Shown piece after piece: positions 38,101 to 43,072 of a DNA stretch of 64,000 bases (positions are counted from its first letter, which is position 1; every line of letters starts with the position of its first letter). The DNA comes from CAYMKL01 sp964390805 (GTDB taxonomy: Bacteria > Chloroflexota > Anaerolineae > VGOG01). The position numbers and the translations under genes were made by a program. The DNA lies in NCBI GenBank assembly GCA_964390805.1, contig CAYMKL010000018.1:1-64000 (forward strand), given 5' to 3'. The notes beneath the pieces were generated by a model. That model was not told the origin of the DNA. It saw only the letters and a list, made by a program, of their open reading frames with translations, and made no database searches.

Positions 38101-40961
38101 GTCCGGTCGACGAGGGCAGCAGCTTCACGCTCTCGCTGACCAATCCTAACGACCCAAGCAGCGCCGATGCCACGGTTGGCTTCGAGTACGCTTTTGACTG
38201 CGGTGACGGTAGCGGATACGGTGAGTTCGGTTCCAGCATCAGGGCCATCTGCCCCACCACTGACAACGGCGTCCGCGCCGTCGGAGGCAAGATCAAGGAC
38301 AAGGACGGCGGCGTGACCGAGTACAGCGCCAGTGTCACGGTGAACAACGTGCGGCCGACGGCCCTAGACGACACGGCCAGCGCCAACGAGGACGGCCCGG
38401 CGGTGACGGTCGATGTGCTGGCCAACGACAGCGACTTGGCTGGCGCAGCCGACCCGCTGACGGTCAGCGGCGTGGACACCAGCGGCACGAGCGGTGCGGT
38501 GAGCCATACCGCGGGCGACGTGACCTATGACCCGAACGGCCAGTTCGAGTGGCTGGCGGTGGGCGAGACGGCCGCGGACAGCTTTGGCTACACCATTGAC
38601 GACGGCGACGGCGGCACGGCCAACGCCACGGTCAACGTGACGATCAACGGCCAGAACGACGTGCCAACGGTGGCGGCGGACAAGGACAAAGTGACCGTGG
38701 ATGAGGGCCAGACGGCGAACAACAGCGGCACGTTTGACGACGTGGACGGCAGCGATAACGTGACCATCTCGGCGTCGGTGGGCGCCATCAGCCAGGACGC
38801 GGGCAACAGCGGCAGGTGGAGTTGGTCATTGGATGCCACGGACGGGCCGGCCGACAGTCAAGTGACCATCACCGCTGATGATGGCAATGGCAGCGTGGCG
38901 CAGGTCGCGTTCAACCTGACCGTCAACAACGTGGCGCCGATTGCCAGCTTCGGCAACGATGGCCCGGTGGACGAGGGCAGCAGCTTCACGCTCTCGCTGA
39001 CCAATCCTAACGACCCAAGCAGCGCCGATGCCGACGTTGGCTTCGAGTACGCTTTTGACTGCGGTGAAGGTAGCGGATACGGCGAGTTCGATTCCAGCAG
39101 CAGCGCCATCTGCCCCACCACTGACGACGGCGTCCGCGCCGTCGGAGGCAAGATCAGGGACAAGGACGGCGGCGTGACCGACTACAGCGCCAGCGTGACG
39201 GTGAACAACGTGGCGCCGGTCGTGATGGCAGCGAGTCATCAGAGTGCGAATGAGGGGGCGAACACGTCGTTCACGCTCGGTTCGTTCAGCGATGTCGGCA
39301 TGAAGGACAAGCCGTGGCATGTCGACGTGGATTGGGGCGATGCTTCCTCCCACACCACCTTCGACCTGGCAGCCCCAGGCAGCATCACCGCTCAGTCGCA
39401 CACCTATGATGACAACGGCAGCTACGTGGTGACGGTGAAGGTCACCGACAAGGATGGTAGCTTTGACAGCAAGAACTTCTACGTCACGGTTGCCAACGTG
39501 GCCCCAGCCGCAACGCTGGGGGACAATGGCCCCGTGAACGAAGCGAGTCCCGCGACGATCACGTTCAGCGGACAGCACGACCCGTCGAATGCGGACACGA
39601 TGGAGGGCTTCTACTATGCCTTCTCGTGCATCAACGGGGATTTGTCGGGCGTAACCTATCAGGTTGGCAGTGGCACGAGTGCCTCGACCACCTGCACGTA
39701 TGATGATGGACCCAGCACGCACACCGTCAAGGGGCGGATCATTGACAAGGATGGTGGCTACACCGAATATACCACCGATGTCACCGTCAACAACGTGGCG
39801 CCGGACGTCGAGGCGGGCGACGACCGCTCCGCCTTTGAGAACAGCGTGGTGACCCTCGATCCGGCCACTTACACCGACCCTGGTGTGCCCGACACCCACA
39901 CCGCCACCATCAACTGGGGCGATGGGATCTATGAAGGAGGCGCCGTGGATCAGGATGCCGACACCGTGAGCGCCGAGCACGTGTACACCGCGCCCGGCAT
40001 CTACACGGTGGAGATCACGGTCGAGGACAGCGACGGCGAAGCCGGAAGCGATAGCTTCGACATCACCGTGTTTCACGGCTTCTTCAGCGCCTGTGTCTCC
40101 GCCAACAAGGTGGGTGACGACCTGCAAGTGGAAGAGGATGCCAGCGCCTACTGCAGCATCTACGGCGAGGGCAAGGTCGAGCTGAAGAAGCGCGCTGTGG
40201 TGTCGGGTGACCTGGTCGCCCGCACCAAGGAAGCCAAGATCGAGGAGGCCGCCACCGTTGGCGGAAGCGTTGCCTCAGACAGCAAGATCGAGCTCAAGAA
40301 GAATGCTGAGGTCGGCGGTGATGTGACCTCCGGTGACGACGTCAAGCTCGAGGACGGGAGCAGCGTCGGCGGCGACGTCACTGCTGCCGGCAAGGTCGAG
40401 CTGAAGGGTACTGCCATTGTGGGTGGTACGATCAACGAGTATGCGAGCGTGCCTGCGCTGCCAGAAGTGACGCAGGTGACCGTCGAAGTCTCGGCAAGCG
40501 GCGCGGACGTGACGGTGAGGAAGAACGAGACGACGGCTCTTGCGCCCGACACCTACGGCAAGCTGAAGGTCGAGGAGGGTGGCACACTGGAGCTCGATGC
40601 CGGAACCTACACGTTCGAGAGCATTGACGCCCACAAGAACGCCAGCATCGAATTCGGCCTCGAGGACGGGGACGTGACAATCGACGTGGAGAAGCAGGTC
40701 GACCTCAAGGAAGGGGTTGTGATGACGGTCTCCGGCGGCGACGCCAGCGACATCCTGTTCCGCATTGCAGGCAGCAGTGTCAAGCTGGGCAAGGACGGGA
40801 CATTCGTGGGCACCTACGTGGCCCCGGATGCCCACATTGATGCGCTTGAGGACGCGAGCGTGGTGGGTGCCCTCCACGGCCGAAAGGTGCATCTGAAGAA
40901 GGGGGCTTCGGTCAGGCCAGCACCGGCATTCAGCCTGTTCGTTGAGCTCTTCGTGAGGTAA
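23103..40961 (+). CDS. Giant multidomain surface protein (5,952 aa)
   Basis: Order read from sequence: signal peptide (1-31); LolA/LppX-like domain (about 35-260); two membrane helices (275-325); calcium-binding TSP3-like Asp repeats (379-500); a module ending in a long hydrophobic segment (1030-1120); second TSP3 block (1295-1427); Ig-like domains (1567-1780); FG-GAP propeller (1846-2230); right-handed beta-helix (2280-2443); seven-bladed repeat propeller (2640-2953); Kelch-like propeller (2953-3140); two more beta-helices (3226-3470, 3477-3743); Ig-like domains; a CBM9/DOMON-like domain (4190-4373); further Ig-like, PKD and cadherin-like modules (4500-5660); and a bactofilin-like repeat region to the end. 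No LPXTG, PEP-CTERM or C-terminal helix is present, so anchoring probably relies on the N-terminal helices. Likely an adhesin or scaffold; domain borders are approximate. Confidence 0.85.
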   Translation: MSYSRRTTNRLPLFAVGLVTLAVSLPTIVRSAQPSNAVIEALENARAIGAGRFTAHVEQTLIPRPLPSMIGQTDQRADILIEGEVTSPEHARLSILPTGGGLNVPPINLVREGADTYMLRDGERVPVQNPLGAIAPTSDFLGYLLAAENVRPIAGDARDGLAGYAFDINGPRLALEVRDWLQRQLQASGDLVPPPGVTLSPSPVLQSMSGKGELWVGDDGLPVRQVLAIELPEITDAYGAQAHITVKFSFDQREQLAAAVPFAHHLASVLRSAVMPSDLALLLVAVSLACLFFSVRNRRWTYRLVVLPVTLSLIATPLLHARSYHLFQARLASAAQVQTIAEALDSTSAMPGSAVEETRIPERVLISGSGPDSTLSPKCGDGEVSEDSDADGLNDAAEYCLGTDPYLADSDRDLVPDKVEIDGFAFGDTMVYGNPLRPDSNSDGLVDGEEWPVPWGTVPELADVADSTDPDGDGVPNLWDDDNDGDLVPDALDLSPFSYVANASTFTLSTQGGGYGGYQYIEVQLRPDTESHLRVGNIGLDWPMDDKGQIQDNASGDTDLQLRPMLKVRTDQVPPRDLARRYGASIFTEGGEKYLYAPLVEVRDGARVVAFAAKVAYPPDQLADIRWEEVKVVWLLQRAADPAAGVSSSTIVQTYDGGDFRVTGLSVTKSGSYSSAILGTPGTPNDDTDLFNVYLGLSATFMSNQRPDLEEIWYRFDGPYTPPMQTWGVASDDVVIDLPEDPYRHTDEGIARTNERLVAFLGRYSYPIESRPSLLLALQQDSGTFNLDEAGSVRAAAEVVVNLAEIPIMTMRGLKRVSFAYEGDPSWPWRALSFYENLQLVRERYADLSSSLEQLQEDYPNLTEALLRQVVYSFYAASSVSEMAIIAMEGEPLAPDEPLAALDEATFERLTSDAAKLPEYLLDATDLIRPGQAGYSERPYSFELGAQEAERSGGLREWLNADELWEAIDAMDSSPAAKRIAKVLVRDLKAALKVNKAVKAVSFGLRTGRWGAVKQVGKIVKQAKGVLKKLTKSLGAIGCAVSVGLIWVQFGLSTNWDSALAIEVGVKTAVIASIVTITLFVISLNPVGAVLMAVLAVAEFFVMVFADISIMEYMIKGIYRAEEVTRLDPDSIAFTDFGAGPADPERGLVAGNSYRISDQFRGDLQIVTDDGLASWWGKRKSYVRGEYDARAEGATASPWYRYPNCRVEDDKVACSNDLFAEYALTVGRNRHLEFKPKVTARTYMQECVFWGICWARGETTTYDEWDWQSLYLDVLPSELDELLANELLEGVILLDSDGDGLTDSEETPDNALTWDSDGDGLSDWYEIRLGSNPDKRDTDDDGLDDGIEDRIGTSIGKMNGEEPSSDSDGDHLNDVQEAYPDGGWQISLPGVEGEVQVFSDPLEKDADGDGLCDSVESDYGTSPYAYNDAPRLTLDAVPLAIGEVATVPTVYVEAGDGVEIVAALDSVGPVPVDTTLEICLPGMLVPQSGVLSGDRDEAPSVSTSCNGYAWSFSGDNSLMLWERATVTITADVVYEGSSTGSIEARLPYEIGDTTASGLLVTIPVVRDDNPPWITVLEPQHGELLGGGVNFFVIGGRAGDVSTWVESVEMVVTDGNGGEVGRPEVVGTSDWACSWELPPDGPYTLTARAYDHVGHSFEQSVQVTIDNTPPSLALDTGVGNIVSGDSTDVITVHLSGSASDDGGTGLSRVQVSTDGRPWREVWAEAGGQTHVQWSTDWRLPSEDSAQGKHTVSVRARDRAGNEGTLSETITVDVVAPTSELTDRTFLHAPPHFKAGDEVELDGVANDAGRVPPPPRPAELNGVLDSITDATIWLGLSEQGEDDEGVSVTWLGDFNGDRLSDLAVGLPAASSPEGRVIIVSGRAGGWPVPDQPELLRNSRTSFVGAAGARIGASLTAAGDVDGDGFSDLLVGDPSNNRAFLIFGQPGAMGRDLVLDGPDAPRWIVIRAPAGEEIGVSLAAAGDVNGDGYDDLLIGASGVQHRAYLLLGQSRQTSPPWDEELQVGDHAAAVISLDQSVSRLAGVGDMDDDGLDEFAAVVGNEVILYAGSSISYTASSRHPLTTDVGLGGAIAAFESATDSPPIAALGDVVGDADGDDLADFAYVDGGDVLLISGDKQCQWGVQSVGSFSSTPRFLAAPGDVDADEYNDVLVGTDDGNASLILASDLTRAAATLTGVLAAASVPYAAGGDINSDGSSDLLLVPGEMPVGAGAAKVDFGELPQIALDALPTSVSSAAAGSRGSEGSGAGHPAKMTGHSVASGPTSDTFYVDDGYCGSCANGGHTWGLDAFSRIQDAVDAADGAGDTVIIGPGVYAAFDVSGPAKHDLEVRGVNADAVYVDGDDGDYAASVADCTSVTIADMTLRNANSGVLLKNAGRLGYEVLDNRTVLEGLVIHNCANALSMDRPSTAVVRQSTLVVDGQGGGALVAVDGPPDEDVLPSWEALSPVPEPIGDGGALVRAGDVFYAVPGDGSTAVYAVVDPEQTWITFDRIVVHAESDPWGAEFRIKLNDEEVWLGGGLEAGDERAINVSRAVHPGAWHRIEVEEDDSWPNDDDWLGYTWVYSTPGSGSHRFSRGGDDVTVYWTVHKWHWEATQPAPVAIDDRIATAGDAGGSLWLADSFYWKSLDGGLNHWVWAIAVADNGDVYAGGRFTDHIARWDADEDQWYALGGGLNGNVRAIAVADSGDVYAGGEFTDHIARWDADEGGWHALGGGLNGNVRAIAVADSGDVYAGGSFQDAGGDLSADKIARWDGLSWHALGGGLNGAVEAIAVADNGDVYAGGSFQDAGGDLSADKIARWDGLSWHALDGGRNDWVLAIAVADNGDVYAGGWFTGYLARWDADEGGWHALGGGLPWVVWAIAVADNGDVYAGGAFWDAGGDLSADNIARWDADEDQWHALGGGLLSSVYAIAVADNGDVYAGGAFWDAGGNLSADRIARFHPQSMFAYDGATWRPKEPPVASWGTARIASDGSERLYLLTDSGSMFAYHIPGDDWEGQAPLPAISSEFALTWAGGLLYALRGAELYRYDPGSTTWTGLADVPAGKSIYSGGTMAADNATDPTSLYIMLGGNGPQMVRYNLESNSWDTSLENAPLLVRDGNGLASADGYLYLYATPDYANESDFFRYGKIRPPVTKLTVEDTAFVNLSDNGAEWVSFDPANALHDFQIDLDAVNAWVSDSEWSVAPQAEWGVQIGVADAAFVAPEQDLYRTGFGSILTAGYHQYRPDAIVGENGEFSTVVEAINSGANRVLVRPGLYQEPFQLVSGVQVIGAGADKTFLSSENGSPALVRAEGVVRSGLSGFTLKGSGSEVGVQVEDGAREVVLSRNIIHNTATAIQTSGRSTDTEVVNSTVVDNQWGLDAVNCAPVDVRNTLFVSNDQAALQYQECSDSIVHSYNLYWTNGSDISSGQPGPGELFLDPLFVEPREPSYRTKDWSPVIDAGNPSDPVPPGTGGRADIGYVEQGRAAFYADDDYCMFCVNDGLTWGMDAFDDVQDALDAAEAEMAVLSFPDQPPQYTVGVGPGTYAGSFDLHSHVSLVGSGAEVTTLEGRADDVAVLAFDGVVQAEVRGFTIKGTSSADGMSRTDVGVVVTGASNDVTITRNVIVGSEQGVAFRDRASGRAIFNTVVGNTGAAISSSDNGTWVVAENNIVFDNDVGLRIGDSSQILHDYNLLNNDTNFEPPDCGPGQNEEALLNQDPGFEIGSYRLLEDSPCVDAASPFAPVPPGGGARADLGYREVLATPLTIFLGKEGMSSAIGNSGVAEVSIGLVGPLTAEQASMPVTETLPGTGDWVPATVEGAEGETARYWNWSTGAEAAQKGVYRVYSRAADVAENEETEGLDWYEGSFVVDGTPPTVTWLSPADGSSVQSPLELRAQVADYAGGQFGVRDVWFEVNAKYYPGTWSVEPWDPATEQPRVFRAWIDDLTPGTVQISAVAVAKDRAGNEGRSASASLSVSGYVGEDSTPPNVAIDRPSPGELVPRTVVFEGTVSDPAGSGVASVELSLDGGYTWMPTDVDVTAGTWKLVWGAPGEQQYVSYPVRVRALDLAGNLATEELSITVDNEPPTWVSAPEVSVPAGTHFDAPTDLTFSWQPPVDGSDTAEVYISVAERVDEDCVVKGLSEEGFPWPPADDLVTGTEHTVELPSSGIWCVHATARDLAGNMVVYDYGPWFVGTIEDTTVPFADRVQSIHLDGHLDVIDAEWRADLELLDDDEREGERQELYATWDGSAVYLGWQGASWTLDGTLWAYLDVGGGGTADVVQGTFGAALPFMADYAVEISDPTSGTLWYYDGGWQAGELEFAHGDTLGTEVRIPLETDSASLKLIAFALNDEDVAWSVFPTTNPVGGPWQRYYSWDDLSSGVAPNAGQPRGVNVHMSLDSPQAPMAAWGPAAALEYVVGLTNRESRHVADLQFELVASTGLAFQDVVGASCADPGCTNSDHWLLDVPTLAPGASHSISVTGVLASELGELSVVNADVKLIHGGTTQAETSLSHRVDGQPPLIQIDVPPGNCLRPGSCDPSGLCRVKVSGSAEDGQGSGVAEVQVVGGDTSGTLLWAAEVEIPQNSTSVEIVVSATDAAGNTDTIIHVFEIDMVPPVLGFSVPETVGGYSAVLKGTASDPFPADSTVVRVEVQLDGEDTLWQPVNGPYDPGENGQQNWAFRWALPHEDGVQHQLRARAFDAAGNESYTEWQWTIVDSVRPATTVTHWISEGLLSDYLRDPYPIVEGEVTDGYGIAADGVQARIYTPDGATVMAPAEITGESFSITPVFQTALSGEYRIYVEAIDLAGNKTTVGPYVFTALNTPPEADAGGPYAGDEGAAVLMAGATATDVDDDPLTFAWSENSGKCEFSNPTALNPSITCSDDGTYVVTLSVSDDFNEPVDSEATVEVVNVAPTVDLAGSSPVDEGDTATYTFTVSDPGADSHAFAEGYPSCGEGGELVGSPTFGDGSFQCTFLDGPAESTVSIRVEDDEGAVSEAAWLDVMVNNVAPAATFDNDGPVDEGSSFTLSLTNPNDPSSADATVGFEYAFDCGDGSGYGEFGSSIRAICPTTDNGVRAVGGKIKDKDGGVTEYSASVTVNNVRPTALDDTASANEDGPAVTVDVLANDSDLAGAADPLTVSGVDTSGTSGAVSHTAGDVTYDPNGQFEWLAVGETAADSFGYTIDDGDGGTANATVNVTINGQNDVPTVAADKDKVTVDEGQTANNSGTFDDVDGSDNVTISASVGAISQDAGNSGRWSWSLDATDGPADSQVTITADDGNGSVAQVAFNLTVNNVAPIASFGNDGPVDEGSSFTLSLTNPNDPSSADADVGFEYAFDCGEGSGYGEFDSSSSAICPTTDDGVRAVGGKIRDKDGGVTDYSASVTVNNVAPVVMAASHQSANEGANTSFTLGSFSDVGMKDKPWHVDVDWGDASSHTTFDLAAPGSITAQSHTYDDNGSYVVTVKVTDKDGSFDSKNFYVTVANVAPAATLGDNGPVNEASPATITFSGQHDPSNADTMEGFYYAFSCINGDLSGVTYQVGSGTSASTTCTYDDGPSTHTVKGRIIDKDGGYTEYTTDVTVNNVAPDVEAGDDRSAFENSVVTLDPATYTDPGVPDTHTATINWGDGIYEGGAVDQDADTVSAEHVYTAPGIYTVEITVEDSDGEAGSDSFDITVFHGFFSACVSANKVGDDLQVEEDASAYCSIYGEGKVELKKRAVVSGDLVARTKEAKIEEAATVGGSVASDSKIELKKNAEVGGDVTSGDDVKLEDGSSVGGDVTAAGKVELKGTAIVGGTINEYASVPALPEVTQVTVEVSASGADVTVRKNETTALAPDTYGKLKVEEGGTLELDAGTYTFESIDAHKNASIEFGLEDGDVTIDVEKQVDLKEGVVMTVSGGDASDILFRIAGSSVKLGKDGTFVGTYVAPDAHIDALEDASVVGALHGRKVHLKKGASVRPAPAFSLFVELFVR
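31018..31958 (+). repeat. Seven near-identical propeller-blade repeats within the giant gene
   Basis: Seven units each contain AIAVADNGDVYAGG (or ADSG) followed by IARWD and WHALGGGL. Units differ in length (about 111-141 bp) by presence or absence of the insert FQDAGGDLSADK or FWDAGGDLSADN. Nucleotide identity across the core is close to complete, including synonymous sites, showing recent duplication or gene conversion. Seven is the number needed to close a propeller. Confidence 0.92.
38093..39210 (+). repeat. Duplicated PKD-like module inside the giant gene
   Basis: About 258 bp at 38093-38350 is repeated nearly base for base at 38953-39210, with only scattered differences. The two copies flank cadherin-like modules. 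The product has the pattern PVDEGSSFTLSLTNPNDPSS, then FDCG-GSGYGEF. This is a recent in-frame segmental duplication. Confidence 0.88.
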
Positions 40962-40991
40962 GCGTTGCGATCTGTCAAGTGAGGCATGACC

Positions 40992-41147
40992 GGTGATTAC
41001 CCACCCTTCAGCAAGTCATGATGGCTGCATCGTGGGAACCACAGGAACCGATACAACGGCCCTCCGCAGTCGTCTGGTGGTCTGTACTCCCAAGCACACT
41101 GCGTTGGGGGGAGTTTTCAAGTCTCACACAAGATATGGGTAATCACC
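40992..41147. mobile_element. Putative MITE with perfect 12-bp inverted ends
   Basis: GGTGATTACCCA (40992-41003) and its exact complement TGGGTAATCACC (41136-41147) enclose 132 bp of non-coding DNA just after the giant gene. No convincing target duplication flanks it and no second copy is in the window, so its mobility is unproven. The rest of the 252-bp intergenic region shows only a pyrimidine-rich stretch. Confidence 0.45.
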
Positions 41148-41213
41148 AGGAGGAGTCATCGTAACTGTCCCCCCTGCGAGGGAGAGGGTTGGGGTGAGAG
41201 GGGACTTCGTAGG

Positions 41214-41766
41214 TCAAAGATGCTCCTGCCGATTCACGTATTGCAGATTCCAGCGACCGTCCTCCCAGTGCAGACAATGTACCGCTGCCTGCTCGGTGCG
41301 CACGAGCAGGGCGTGAGTGCCCAAGATGCAGCGTAGCATGGTGGCCAACGTGCCGCCGTGAGCGATGACCAACACCTGTCCCTCCGGGTTCTTGGCCAGG
41401 ATGCGCGCCGTGTCTCGTGCCACCCGTTCGCGCAGCGCCTCGTATTCCGGCCCGAAAGGTGGAGGCGATTCCCCACCCAGTGGGGCCGCGCGCAGAGGCA
41501 GGTTGTTCCAATATGGCCGCTTGGCTTCGCGCAGGTCGGGGACGAACACGATCTCCAGATTGGAGTGCGCGTTTAGATCCCGGCGGCTTGGCGGGCACGG
41601 CGCAGGGTGCTGCAGTAGAGCGCGGTGAAGGCATAGCCCTGTTCGACCAGCCAATTCCCCAGCCGTGTGGCCTGCTCGCGGCCCAGGTCGGTCAGGTCAG
41701 TATCCGGGCCAAGCGAGCGAGGTTGCTGTATGATTGCCTGCGGCGGACGAGGACAAGTTCGAGCAT
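41214..41766 (-). pseudogene. Decayed histidine phosphatase (phosphoglycerate-mutase-like)
   Basis: From ATG 41766 the frame reads MLELVLVRRRQSYSNL, clearly the start of a histidine phosphatase, but the catalytic RHG is replaced by RRR. The family pattern then continues in a second frame (DTDLTDLGREQATRLGNWLV through STLRRARQAAG), which stops at about 41573. It continues in a third frame from NLEIVFVPDLREA to the end, including the second catalytic His in VLVIAHGGTLATM. Two indels plus loss of the nucleophilic His argue for a genuine pseudogene and not one sequencing error. A MITE sits 18 bp upstream of its start codon, between it and the epimerase gene with which it was once co-transcribed. 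Confidence 0.8.
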
Positions 41767-41784
41767 TGGGTGACTGTCTCCTAC

Positions 41785-41930
41785 TCAATGTCATTAAGTT
41801 GGGCAACGCTCAGACCTCCGAGGTCTTGTGTGGCCCTTATACGACAGGCATTAGCAACCAAATGTGGCGTGGTTTGCATCCCCATGAGACTCTGTTGGAG
41901 ACCTCGGAGGTCTTATCTTAATGACATTGA
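41785..41930. mobile_element. MITE family B, intact copy (146 bp, 8-bp TSD)
   Basis: Perfect 14-bp terminal inverted repeats TCAATGTCATTAAG and CTTAATGACATTGA, with the palindrome AGACCTCCGAGGTCT and its complement just inside the ends. An exact 8-bp direct repeat TCTCCTAC flanks it at 41777-41784 and 41931-41938. The insertion point overlaps the stop codon of the epimerase gene, which the duplication preserves. It is non-coding, and related to the degenerate element at 8244-8382. Confidence 0.92.
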
Positions 41931-41934
41931 TCTC

Positions 41935-42801
41935 CTACTCCCCATTGACAGCACGTCGAATCAACCCTGTGAGAAACTCCCCCCTTTGGGGCCCGCATCC
42001 CAGAACCCTGCCGAGCTTGTCCACGCTCACTGAGACCATCCCTTGCGTTGGATCCTCGATCAACTCAACCTGGCTCTCCGACCCCGCCGTTTCGACGACG
42101 TAGCGGGCTAGCACGGGGTCACGGTAGGTGTGCGAGCCCGCCAGGTTGAAGACCTCTCCGTGAGCTTTGGGATTGTCCATTGCCAGGAGAAAGGCTCGCA
42201 CCACGTCTTCCAGGTGGGCGTATTCCCCGCCCGCCTCCTGGATGGCTTTCACCGCCTCGCCCGCCAACGCCTGCTCGATCATCTGCCCGAACTGGCCCAG
42301 GCGTCCCTGGCTGAAGACGCCGTGCATGCGGAAGATAGTCACCGGTAGGCCCCGCCGCTGGTAGACCAGGCACAACTTCTCGCAGGCCAGTTTGATGATG
42401 CCGTAGACCGGCCCGCCGATGGTGCTTCTTTCCGGGTGACAGGGGTGCTTCTCGTCTACTCGAACAGGTCCGGTGGGACCGTAGACCACAGCGGAGCTGG
42501 CGAACAGGAAGTGCCGAACCCTCGCTGCCAGGGCCGCCTCCAGCAGGTTGAGCGTGCCGAAGAGGTTCTCCTGGATCTCGCGCCGCTCGTCTCCAGGATA
42601 GAAGCCCCAGGCCAGGTGGAAAACCACCTCCACATCCCGCACCGCCTGGGCGACTAAACTCGGGTCGGTGACACTGCCCTGGATGAGGTCACCGTTGGCT
42701 GGCCGAAGGTCCAGCACGCGGACCGCGTGTCCCGCTTGCCGAACCGTGCTCACCAGGTGGGAACCGACATAGCCAGCTCCGCCCGTCACCAGTGCTTTCA
42801 T
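41935..42801 (-). CDS. NAD-dependent epimerase/dehydratase (extended SDR)
   Basis: A 288-residue cytosolic enzyme with the Rossmann motif GGAGYVGSH (residues 7-15), a cofactor-discriminating Asp in VLDLRP, the SSAVVYG strand, and the catalytic YGIIK (Y-x3-K). It resembles UDP-glucose/UDP-glucuronate epimerases but is shorter than GalE (about 330 residues), so the substrate stays open. The stop codon TAG (41935-41937) lies in the target duplication of MITE B. Before that insertion the histidine phosphatase start was about 20 bp downstream, so the two formed an operon. Confidence 0.88.
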   Translation of the reverse strand: MKALVTGGAGYVGSHLVSTVRQAGHAVRVLDLRPANGDLIQGSVTDPSLVAQAVRDVEVVFHLAWGFYPGDERREIQENLFGTLNLLEAALAARVRHFLFASSAVVYGPTGPVRVDEKHPCHPERSTIGGPVYGIIKLACEKLCLVYQRRGLPVTIFRMHGVFSQGRLGQFGQMIEQALAGEAVKAIQEAGGEYAHLEDVVRAFLLAMDNPKAHGEVFNLAGSHTYRDPVLARYVVETAGSESQVELIEDPTQGMVSVSVDKLGRVLGCGPQRGEFLTGLIRRAVNGE

Positions 42802-42880
42802 GCTTCCTCACCACAATATGACATCGAACCCTTCGACGGCTCGGCTGAGCTCGCCGCAGTCAGGCTCAGGACAAGTCCCC

Positions 42881-42920
42881 AGGATTCATCGAATCTCACG
42901 TCGCCAGTTCGGTGAATCCT
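42881..42920. other. Inverted repeat in the epimerase-PhzF spacer
   Basis: AGGATTCATCGAA and TTCGGTGAATCCT form a 13-bp stem with one mismatch and a 14-nt loop. It follows a GACGGCTCGGCTGAGC-type palindromic stretch of the kind also inserted in the glycosyltransferase near 62840 and 63510. It may act as a terminator for PhzF transcription or be part of an interspersed repeat. Confidence 0.35.
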
Positions 42921-43072
42921 TTGCATTCGTTGTCATATCCATAAGACAGCCATCCGACATCTAGCAAGCAGACTATCTATGCCTCAAAACCGCCCGTACC
43001 TTTTCAACTCGCGCAGCGCCGCCACGGTAGCGTTGACGGCGTGCTCCTCACCTTCGCCTTCCTAGTTCAACC

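Noticed and set aside
38826..40127. Minus-strand open frame of about 430 codons within the giant gene
   Set aside because: Antisense shadow of PKD modules in high-GC DNA; composition is not protein-like.
42985..43056. Short minus-strand remnant reading HAVNATVAALRELKRYGRF after PhzF
   Set aside because: Looks like the tail of a lost gene but is too short (about 25 codons, preceded by a stop) to assign.
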